Origin: JAIEPW01 sp964471915
GTDB taxonomy: Bacteria > Acidobacteriota > Terriglobia > Bryobacterales > Bryobacteraceae
DNA: 64,000 bases
NCBI GenBank assembly: GCA_964471915.1
Contig: CAYYID010000017.1
Span: forward strand, 30,410-94,409
Direction of reading: 5' to 3'
How positions within the stretch are numbered: position 1 is the stretch's first letter; each line of letters opens with the position of its first letter. Position numbers and translations under genes: made by a program. Below, piece after piece: positions 49,702-57,565 of the stretch. The notes beneath the pieces are model-generated. The model saw nothing but the letters and a program-made list of their open reading frames with translations. It had not been told where the DNA came from and did no database searches.

Positions 49702-52700
49702 ATGGCTGGCTGCGGGCATCGTAAGCCAAAAGTTGTGCGGCGGTTTTTTCTCAGCGCGTGTGCGATCGGTCTCCTGGCGGCCCCGGCCTCCGCGAAAGGG
49801 GTGCGGGTTTTCGCGCAACACCACGTTTCGGTGGCGGAGGGACTATCCCAGAGCCATGTGACCGCGATTGTGCAGGACGGACAAGGCTTTGTCTGGATCG
49901 GCACGGCCGTCGGCCTGAACCGCTTCGACGGATATTCGTTCAGTGTGTATGGCAACTCGGGGCGCCCGGGTGGCCTGAGCGATCCGGCGATCTATGACCT
50001 CCACCGGGATGCCCGCGGCCATCTATGGGCCGCCACCGGGAAGGGGCTCGACCGCTACGACCGGGCGACCGACTCGTTCCAAACCGTGCTGGGCGGCCGC
50101 GGCCGGGTGCGGGCGGTTACCTCGGACCCGGAAGGGAAGGTCTATGCGGCCGTGAGGCGCGAGGTGGTGGTGCGCATCGACCCGGACAAAGGGGTCGTGC
50201 GTGAGTACGAACTGCCGGCGGCGACTCGAACCGAGGTGACGGCGCTGCGGGCGATCGACGCGCGAACGCTGCTGGTGCTGGTTCGCGACCCAGCCGGTCA
50301 AGTTTCGAACTGGCGGTTTGCGGTGTTCACGTTGGATACGGCCACCGGCCGGACGCAGCAACTGGTTGGCCCGGCGCCCGACCATGACCCCACGCCGCCG
50401 GACGAGCGCGACCTGACGTTGGTCCCGGCGGGCGGCGGCGCCTGGTGGCTGGGAGCCCCCGGTAATCAAGTGTTCCTGGTGGACGTGCGGGAGCGCCGCT
50501 TGCGGCGCGTACCGTATGAAGCCGGGCTCTCCCCCGGGGATGTCGTAAGCCACGTGATCGAGGGGCGGGGAGGCGCGGCCTGGCTGTTGCCATCGCTGGT
50601 CCGGCCCGGGAAGCCGGGAGCGGACAATGCGATTTACCGGCTGGAACAGGGCAAGGTGGCGTCCGGCGGCCGGCTTCGCCGGGCGGGCGGATGCGACTTT
50701 GACCGCAATCAGGCGATTGCCTCGCTGGTGGACCGAACGAACTTGTTGTGGACCGGGCTGGCGGGGGCCGGGGTCTGCATCGCGGATCTAGACTCGGGTG
50801 TCTTCTCGCATCTCCACGAGTCCTCGTCCGGACTGCAACTGACCAACAACTTCGTGCGGGCGGTCTGGAAGACCGGGGATGGCGGCATATGGGTGGGCAC
50901 CCGCGCGGGCCTCGACTACCTCGATCGCGACGGCGGACGCGCGGAACGATTCCGGCACGACGGCCGCGACCCGCAGAGTCTGTCGGAAAGCGAGATTCGT
51001 TCGCTGCTGGTTTCCCGCGACGGCAGCTTGTGGGTTGGCACCCAATCGGCGGGGGTGAACCGGCGCCGCCGGGCTGGGCGCGGGTTCGAGAGATTGCTGA
51101 CGGCGGATGCGGGAGCCGGCGCTCCGGTGAGCACCGGTGTGGCGTCCTTGCTCGAGGACCGCCGCGGGAACATTTGGGCCGCGACCTCCCGTGGTTTGGG
51201 CCGCCTTGCGCCGGGTGCCCGGGAGTTCACGCTGTACCAGCCGGTTCCGGGGGACCCCCAATCCGCAGCGAACTGGGAACTTACGGCGCTTTTCGAAGAC
51301 CGCGCCGGAAGGCTGTGGCTGGGGACGGGAACACACGGGCTCCTGCTGGTGGACCCGGCGACCGGCCGCATGGATCCGGTGGCACTGCCGGGATTTGCCG
51401 GGCTGAACGTGCTGTCGCTTACCGAGGACCCGGTGTTTCCCGGAGTCCTCTGGATCGCCACGCTGCAGCAGGGCCTCGTGCGGTTCGACACCTCCCGGCA
51501 GGATGTTGCGCAGTATGCGAGCGCCAACTCGCTGCTGCCGAGCGACACGGTGTACGTCGTGGTCGCCGGAGGGGACGAGGCACTTTGGGCCGGCACGAAC
51601 CGCGGTCTGGTGCGCATCGCCGCGCGCAGCCGGGAACTGCGGCTGTTCGGTACGGACCAGGGCCTGCAGTCGATGGAGTTCAACACGCGCGCGGGATTTC
51701 GCGCGGCCGATGGGGAGATCCTGTTGGGCGGGGTCGGTGGGGTGAATGCATTCTATCCGCGGGCGATCGCGCAGAACGTGTGGCCCGCCGCTCCGGTGAT
51801 CACCCGTGTTCAAGTGCGGGATGGGGAGTCCGAAGACAAGCCCGGGCTGGGCCGCGCCGTGTTTCGGAACGACGGATCGCCGGCCGAGGGCCGGTTGGGT
51901 GCCTCGACGCGCGAGATCGCTTTCCACTTTGTCGGGATCCATTTTGCCGACCCGGAGCGCAACCGCTACCGGGTGCGTCTGGACGGCTTCGATGGAGAGT
52001 GGCGGGACCTCGGCGCGCAGCGGGTTCACAGCTATACAAATCTGCCGCCCGGGCCGTACCGGTTTCGGGTGCAGGCCGCGTCGAGCCGCGGCATCTGGAG
52101 CGAAGACGAAGCCTCCTACCAGTTCACGATCGCCAAGCCGTTCTACCAGAGTGCGTGGTTCCTGTTCGGGCTGCCCGCGGCGCTGGCGGCGCTGGTGTTC
52201 GCGATCCAGCGCTGGCGGCTGCGCAATCTGGAGCACGCCCGGCGCCGGCTGGAGCAGACCGTGCAGCAGCGGACCGGGGAACTTTCCGAGGCGGTTGCGG
52301 TGATCCGGTCGCAGGCCGAGCAACTGCGGGAGGCCGACGAACTCAAGTCGCGATTCCTGGCGAATATTTCGCACGATTTCCGGACGCCGCTGTCCATTAC
52401 CCTCGGCACGCTGCACCAGATCGCCGCCGGGGAGCACGGTCCGGTGCCCGAAGAGATGGCCGGGGAGATCCGCAGCCTGATGCGGAACGAGCGCCGCCTG
52501 CTCTGGATGGTGAACCAGTTGATGGCGGTGGCGCGCCTGGATTCCGGCGCGTTGCGCTTGCGGCTCGCCGGGCACGACCTGGCGGACATCGCCCGCTACG
52601 TGGTCGCGGCTTTCCGTCCGGTGGCGCGGCAACGCCGCATCGAACTGCAGTGTGAGTGCGGGGGCAAACTGCCGCTGGTGTGCGACCGCGAGTGGCTGGA

Positions 52701-53955
52701 GCAGGCCCTTACGAACGTGGTGCTGAACGCGCTGAAATTCACGCCGGCGGGCGGGTCCGTGACGGTGCGTGCCGCGGCCGAGGCCGAGGGATTGCTGGTG
52801 TCGGTGTCGGACACGGGCCCCGGGATTGCGCGGGAGGAGCAGAGCCGCATTTTCGACCGGTTCTACCGCACGCCGGCGAGCGCATCCCTGGACGCTTCCG
52901 GCGCCGGCGTGGGCCTGTCGCTGGCGAAGGAGATCGTTTCGCTGCACCATGGCACGATCGAAGTGGCCAGTGAACCGGGGGCGGGCGCGACGTTCCACAT
53001 CCGGCTGCGGGCCGGCTCCGGCCACTTCAGCGCAGAGGAATTGCGGCACGCGCCGGACGGCGGTCCGCGCGCGGAAACGCTGGCGGACGTGGCCGAGGAC
53101 CTGGCCGGGGAGTATCAGCCGGCGGAGGCGGCCGGGACGAAGAAGCCGGCGGTGCTGGTGGTGGATGACGACGCCGAAATGCGGGCGTATCTGACGCGGC
53201 AGTTGCGCGATTCCTACCGCGTGTTGACGGCAGCCTCGGGTGAGGAGGCGTGGAAGCTGATTCAGCTTTCGCTGCCGGACCTGGTGGTAAGCGACGTGGC
53301 GATGCCCGATCTGGACGGACTGGAACTCTGCCGCCGGCTGCGCCGGTCGGCCGCGACAGACGCGATTCCGCTGATCCTGATCACCGCCCGCACCGGCGCG
53401 GAAGACCGGATCGGGGGGTTGGAGACCGGCGCGGATGACTACCTCGCCAAGCCGTTCGCCGTAGCCGAACTGCGGGTGCGGATGCAGAACCTGCTCGACG
53501 CCCGAGCGCGCGTGCGGGCGCGGATCGCCGCGGCCGTGGCGCTCGACGGGGCGAAATCACTTGACGACTATCCCGAAGCCGCGGACGCGCGTTTCGCCGC
53601 GCGCGTGTACGCCGCAATCCGCGCGCGGGTGGCGGATCCGGAGTTCTCCGTGGAGCACCTGGCTGACGACCTGGGCATGAGCCGCATGCATTTGTACCGG
53701 CGGTTGAAGGCGACGCTCGGGCTGACGCCCGTCGAGGTCCTGATGAATTACCGGCTGGAACACGCCGCCGAACTGCTGGCCTCGCGGGCCGCGACGGTGA
53801 GTGAGGCCGCCTATGCCGCCGGTTTCAAGGATCTGTCCCACTTCAGCAAGCGGTTCCGGAGCCGCTACGGGGCCACGCCGTCGGAGTACCGGGCGCGGAC
53901 CGGGGATGCGCCCATCGCCGCGGTCGGCCGGGCGGTGCAGGTCAGCGATCGGTAG
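49702..53955 (+). CDS. hybrid two-component sensor/regulator with propeller, HisKA, REC and AraC domains
   Basis: A 1417-residue one-protein signalling system. A signal peptide leads to a periplasmic seven- to fourteen-bladed Reg_prop propeller (about 35-700; repeats like GLLVWIGT..GLNRFDG), a Y_Y_Y domain (about 753-803), a membrane helix (819-838), HisKA with phospho-His891 (ANISHDFRTPLS), HATPase_c (985-1103), a receiver with Asp1198 (VVSDVAMPD), and a C-terminal AraC DNA-binding domain (1310-1406). Such hybrids usually sense oligosaccharides and activate their uptake genes. TATAAT (49698-49703) overlaps the ATG, so the true start may lie downstream, possibly the GTG at 49735. Confidence 0.93.
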   Translation: MAGCGHRKPKVVRRFFLSACAIGLLAAPASAKGVRVFAQHHVSVAEGLSQSHVTAIVQDGQGFVWIGTAVGLNRFDGYSFSVYGNSGRPGGLSDPAIYDLHRDARGHLWAATGKGLDRYDRATDSFQTVLGGRGRVRAVTSDPEGKVYAAVRREVVVRIDPDKGVVREYELPAATRTEVTALRAIDARTLLVLVRDPAGQVSNWRFAVFTLDTATGRTQQLVGPAPDHDPTPPDERDLTLVPAGGGAWWLGAPGNQVFLVDVRERRLRRVPYEAGLSPGDVVSHVIEGRGGAAWLLPSLVRPGKPGADNAIYRLEQGKVASGGRLRRAGGCDFDRNQAIASLVDRTNLLWTGLAGAGVCIADLDSGVFSHLHESSSGLQLTNNFVRAVWKTGDGGIWVGTRAGLDYLDRDGGRAERFRHDGRDPQSLSESEIRSLLVSRDGSLWVGTQSAGVNRRRRAGRGFERLLTADAGAGAPVSTGVASLLEDRRGNIWAATSRGLGRLAPGAREFTLYQPVPGDPQSAANWELTALFEDRAGRLWLGTGTHGLLLVDPATGRMDPVALPGFAGLNVLSLTEDPVFPGVLWIATLQQGLVRFDTSRQDVAQYASANSLLPSDTVYVVVAGGDEALWAGTNRGLVRIAARSRELRLFGTDQGLQSMEFNTRAGFRAADGEILLGGVGGVNAFYPRAIAQNVWPAAPVITRVQVRDGESEDKPGLGRAVFRNDGSPAEGRLGASTREIAFHFVGIHFADPERNRYRVRLDGFDGEWRDLGAQRVHSYTNLPPGPYRFRVQAASSRGIWSEDEASYQFTIAKPFYQSAWFLFGLPAALAALVFAIQRWRLRNLEHARRRLEQTVQQRTGELSEAVAVIRSQAEQLREADELKSRFLANISHDFRTPLSITLGTLHQIAAGEHGPVPEEMAGEIRSLMRNERRLLWMVNQLMAVARLDSGALRLRLAGHDLADIARYVVAAFRPVARQRRIELQCECGGKLPLVCDREWLEQALTNVVLNALKFTPAGGSVTVRAAAEAEGLLVSVSDTGPGIAREEQSRIFDRFYRTPASASLDASGAGVGLSLAKEIVSLHHGTIEVASEPGAGATFHIRLRAGSGHFSAEELRHAPDGGPRAETLADVAEDLAGEYQPAEAAGTKKPAVLVVDDDAEMRAYLTRQLRDSYRVLTAASGEEAWKLIQLSLPDLVVSDVAMPDLDGLELCRRLRRSAATDAIPLILITARTGAEDRIGGLETGADDYLAKPFAVAELRVRMQNLLDARARVRARIAAAVALDGAKSLDDYPEAADARFAARVYAAIRARVADPEFSVEHLADDLGMSRMHLYRRLKATLGLTPVEVLMNYRLEHAAELLASRAATVSEAAYAAGFKDLSHFSKRFRSRYGATPSEYRARTGDAPIAAVGRAVQVSDR

Positions 53956-54298
53956 CCGGGTCCCGGCCTTCGGCGAGCAGGCGTAGTTCGGAGCGGATCG
54001 CCGTCGGGAACTTCAAGCGGCCGCGGAACCAGTGTTCCCGTTCGGTGATGTCCTCGAAGGAGTGCCGCCGGACCTCCGCGATGAGCGCCTCTTCCTCCGC
54101 GGCGAGTACGTCCACCAGGAAGCGGTAAGCGTCGAGAGTGGTACGGCGCTGCCGCCGCGCCTCCCGGCCGCGCGAAAGGATCGCGTCCAGGGCTTCCGCC
54201 CGGACCCTATAGCTCGCGTCCGGCGGCTTCGGTTGGGCGGCAGCCGCCGCCGGCCACAGCGCCCACCACCAGCGACGCCGGGTTACGGTTTCGTGCAT
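53942..54298 (-). CDS. small secreted protein of unknown function
   Basis: A 118-residue protein with a signal-like N-terminus (WWWALWPAAAAAQPKPP) and a charged helical body (ALDAILSRGREARRQRRTTL, FRGRLKFPTAIRSELRLLAEG). It overlaps the end of the hybrid sensor gene by 14 nt. No family is recognised. The start ATG is at 54298 and no good ribosome-binding site is seen. Confidence 0.6.
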   Translation of the reverse strand: MHETVTRRRWWWALWPAAAAAQPKPPDASYRVRAEALDAILSRGREARRQRRTTLDAYRFLVDVLAAEEEALIAEVRRHSFEDITEREHWFRGRLKFPTAIRSELRLLAEGRDPATDR

Positions 54299-54323
54299 CT
54301 CTGCTAAGCTCGCCGCGGCCCTC

Positions 54324-54968
54324 TTAGTTGCGATTGAAACTGCCGTTGCAGCGGCGCCCGCTGACCCGGCCGTTGACCGTGATCGATTCCACTTCGTTGC
54401 GGTCTCCGTTCATCCGGACCCTAGCCGTTCCCGAGGCGGACCCCCGGTCCGAATTCGTGATCCGCATGGTGAAGTCGCGGTTCCCGTCCTGCCGGGTGAT
54501 TTCGCCGCGGAAGGTGATCTTGAAGTCGTTTTCGCCGCTCAGCGAGACGGACGGCTGGCCGTTGGTGTCGACCCAGCCCCGGGTGACCCGCACCGACCGG
54601 CCGCCGTCGTCATAACTGCCCCGGCCCGAGGTGTCCACCCGCACCCGCGGCACCCAGACGTTGCCGCGGCCCCACGACCGGTCGTCGCTGCGGCCGTTGT
54701 CGTACCACTGGTCCGAGTAACGGCTGGTTTCGAGCCGCAAGACCCGGCCATCGCGCGGGTTTACCACGCAGAACCCTTCGCGGCCGTCGCTGGCGGTCCA
54801 ATGGATCGTGTGATTGCCGTTCGGCAGGTATCCGCCGTTCGTGGCCTCGATCCGGGATTCCGAAATTCCCATCCTCCGGGCGGCGGCCTCGCGGCACGCT
54901 CGGCGGTCCTGAGCGGACGCCGTGCCCAGGAGAATGATCCCGGCGAGCATGATTCTTGTGAAATTCAT
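54324..54968 (-). CDS. secreted two-module protein related to 34568 and 36598 products
   Basis: A 214-residue exported protein (signal IMLAGIILLGTASAQ). Residues 25-80 are the same cysteine-framed module as in the 34568 protein (C-x3-A..GISESRIEA..HWTASDGREGFCVVNPRDGRV). Residues 106-214 match the C-terminal domain of the 36598 protein, with VDTSGRGSYD and MNGDRNEVESI in the same places. It thus joins halves of two neighbours. The gene runs opposite to 55193 and shares a 224-nt region with it; each has its own box promoter. Confidence 0.82.
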   Translation of the reverse strand: MNFTRIMLAGIILLGTASAQDRRACREAAARRMGISESRIEATNGGYLPNGNHTIHWTASDGREGFCVVNPRDGRVLRLETSRYSDQWYDNGRSDDRSWGRGNVWVPRVRVDTSGRGSYDDGGRSVRVTRGWVDTNGQPSVSLSGENDFKITFRGEITRQDGNRDFTMRITNSDRGSASGTARVRMNGDRNEVESITVNGRVSGRRCNGSFNRN

Positions 54969-54986
54969 GATTGACCCCCGGGCAGC

Positions 54987-55029
54987 ATTATCGCCGGGGA
55001 AAGCCGCTCCGCACTATCCGAAAGCGGCA
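54987..55029 (-). promoter_or_regulatory. box-type promoter of the 54324 gene
   Basis: On the minus strand TGCCGCTTTCGGATAG (55014-55029), 21 nt, then GATAAT (54987-54992). The distance from box to start codon is 45 nt, almost the same as on the other side of this divergent region. Confidence 0.65.
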
Positions 55030-55132
55030 GGGACAATTGCGCAAGCAAGCTGCGGCCGGATGCCCCGGGGGGAAAGGTCCGTGCGATCCCCGAGTCGCGA
55101 CATGAGTTTTCCGGGGCCGGCGGGCCGCCGGC

Positions 55133-55175
55133 TGCCGAAACCGGATAGCCATGACCGCGGGAGCCCGCTTATCGT
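55133..55175 (+). promoter_or_regulatory. box-type promoter of the 55193 gene
   Basis: TGCCGAAACCGGATAG (55133-55148), 21 nt, then TATCGT (55170-55175). The box is 44 nt from the ATG. Confidence 0.65.
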
Positions 55176-55192
55176 GGGAAAAAAGGAACCCC

Positions 55193-56125
55193 ATGCACAA
55201 GATCTCCGTTTTGGCCATGTTGATTACGCTATCCTCGCTGGCGCCGGCGGTTCAGGCGCAGGTCCAGCGGATGCGCGCGAGCATCCGCGGCGGCTCCGAA
55301 GGAAGGTGCGTCTTCGAGGTGGATGTGGACGGCGCCGCGGAAGTAGAGATCCACGGCGACACGGGCGTGCTCCGGACGCTGCAAAGCCGGCCTGCGGTAT
55401 GGCGCCGGCTGGAATGCTCCCAGCCCCTGCCCAACAATCCCGGCGACTTCCGATTCAACACAACCAGCGGCCGCGGACGGTAGACGGTCGCCCGCGACCC
55501 GCGTGACAGTGGCGGCGTGGCGGTGGTGCGAATCGAGGATCCCCAGGGCGGTTCCGACGTCTACACGGGAGAGATTCTTTGGACCGGCGGCGATTCGCAT
55601 TGGGGTGGCGGCGGCAACTGGAGCGGTGGCGGTAACGGCTGGAACGATCCCTGGCAGTCCAACAACAACCGCGGCATCGACTATAAAGCGGCCGTCGCCG
55701 TCTGCCGCAACCAGGTGTCGCGGGTCCGCAATGTTCCGGCCAACAGCGTAGCGGTGGAGCGCAACGGCGGATCGGGCATGTCGGCGCGCGGCTATGAACT
55801 CCGCTTCCGGGCCACGGGGACCTACGGTCAGGGCATCGAGGGCCAGTGCACCGTCACCACCACGGGCCGGCTGCTCAACTTCAATATCAGCGGCGGCGGT
55901 TACAACGACCGCATTTCCGCGGGCAACGCGATGAGTATCTGTGAGCAGGAAGTCGAACGCCGGCTCCAGGTCGGTTCCAGCAACGTGCGCGTGCAACACG
56001 GCAACGACCCCGGCAACGGAAGCTATGCCATCAACTGGCAAGGCCGCCGCAACAACGGAACGATCGCGACCGGACAATGCGTGGTCTCACCGCAGGGCAC
56101 CATCACCGACTTCCGGAAGTGGTGA
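55193..56125 (+). pseudogene. secreted multi-module protein interrupted by in-frame TAG
   Basis: A 310-codon frame. A signal peptide (ISVLAMLITLSSLAPAVQAQ) and an N-terminal domain (SIRGGSEGRCVFEVDVDGAA) run to codon 96, where TAG (55481-55483) stops translation. The same frame then continues without further defects: RDSGGVAVVRIEDPQGGSDV completes the N-terminal domain, and two copies of the cysteine-framed module follow (codons 171-230 and 250-310). A CAG-to-TAG change explains the break. Translation could restart at the GTG at 55517, but that product would lack a signal. Box promoter upstream; GGAACC before the ATG. Confidence 0.8.
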
Positions 56126-56403
56126 CGGCGATTGACGGAAAATGTGCCACCCGACCTAGGTGGCCCCCTTTGTTTTCTGCACAATTGCAACCCCGGGAGT
56201 TGGCAACCGCTGGCCTCGTGGGTAAGGGCTAGCCGGAGGGCACCTGGGGCTTACTTCCAGGTAGAGGGCCGCGAGACGTCGCGGTCGATTCTATTGCCGC
56301 CGAGGTCCAGTAAGAGGCTGGGGCGCTCGCGAGTTTGCTCTCGAGTGGGAATCGACGCCGTACGGACGGGTACGGCCGACGCCTGGCTCTTTTCAACGAC
56401 CTG

Positions 56404-57318
56404 ATGGGACGCCGCTCGAAGCCGCCGCGGCGAGGGCCGTCGGTCACTGCGCGGGTCCTGCGGCGGGCCGCCGAGGGCAAGAACGTCCATCCGCTGGTGC
56501 ACTACTACCTCGGCTACTTCGCCGCCAAACTCGGTAAGCCGGCGGCCGAACATTACCAACGGGCGGCGGCACTGGCGCCGGACTATGTTTTCCCCTTCCA
56601 GGCCGAGGCGATCCCGGTGCTGCGCGCGGCGATCCTCGCCAATCTGCGCGACGCCCGCGCACCGTACTATCTCGGCAATCTGCTCTTCGACGGGCAGCCT
56701 GAGGAAGCCATCCGCCAGTGGGAGGCGTCCGCCGCGCTTGACCCGTCGTTCGCCATCGTCCACCGCAACCTCGGAGTGGCCTACGCGCATCGCAACGGCC
56801 CCGGCGATCTCGACAAGGCCATCGCGGCTTACGAGAAGGCCATCGCCTGTCCGCGGGCGTACCCGCTCCACTTCGCCGAACTCGACGCATTGTGGGAACA
56901 GAGCGGCGCGGCGATTGAGAAGCGGCTGACGGGTTTCGAGGGCCAAGCGAAAGTGATCGCCGAGCGCGACGACTCGCAGAACCGGCTGATCGCGTTGAAG
57001 ACCGCGACGGGGCAGTACGACGACGCGATCCGGATGATGCGCGACCGTCCCTTCGCGATCATCGAGGGTGCGAACCTGAACGTCGCCGAGCATTGGGCCA
57101 ACGCGCACGTCCGCCGCGGGCAGCAGCGGCTGAAGGCGAAGCAGTACCGCGAGGCGCTCGCCGACTTCGCGGCCGCCCTCGCGATCCCCGTGAACCTGCC
57201 CAACATGCGCGAGTTTGGTTTCGACTCCGGCACGGAGCCGCGCGCGGCGGAGCTGGCCTACTGGACTGGTCGAGCTTACGCGGGCCTGGGCGATGCGCGA
57301 AAGGCCACGGAGACCTAG
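56404..57318 (+). pseudogene. C-terminal fragment of a DUF5107/TPR protein
   Basis: The frame codes for the helical-repeat end of a DUF5107 protein: YYLGNLLFDGQPEEAIRQWE, LDPSFAIVHRNLGVAYAH, and LANLRDARAPYYLG are typical. Full proteins are about 1,000 residues with the sugar-linked DUF5107 domain first; here only the last 300 residues remain and upstream DNA has no matching frame. It ends at a TAG (57316-57318) where a Trp would be usual. It is probably a decayed gene. Confidence 0.65.
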
Positions 57319-57326
57319 CGGGCGGG

Positions 57327-57512
57327 GCGCCGGTGCTCGCGGTGCACTGCTACGCTCCGCCGGACCAGGCTTTCGTTGCGATCGAGCCGCAGGGCAACCT
57401 GGCGGATCCTTTCGACCGCGGCATCTGGCGGGAGCGGGACACCGGGATGGAGTGGCTGGCGCCCGGGCATGAGACCGAGCGCGCCGTCTCGCTGCGGCTG
57501 GTTCCGCTCTGA
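57327..57512 (+). pseudogene. 3' remnant of an aldose 1-epimerase-like gene
   Basis: In a different frame just after the DUF5107 fragment, about 60 residues read VLAVHCYAPPDQAFVAIEPQ, then DPFDRGIW, DTGMEWLAPG and a final SLRLVPL. The E-P-Q-x-N-x-x-D-P-F and T-G-M-x-x-L-x-P-G pattern matches the end of aldose 1-epimerases. No start or N-terminal part is present. Confidence 0.55.
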
Positions 57513-57565
57513 GAACCCCGGGACCTGGTCCAGCACGGGCCAGGGCCGGAACGCGGGACCGAAAG

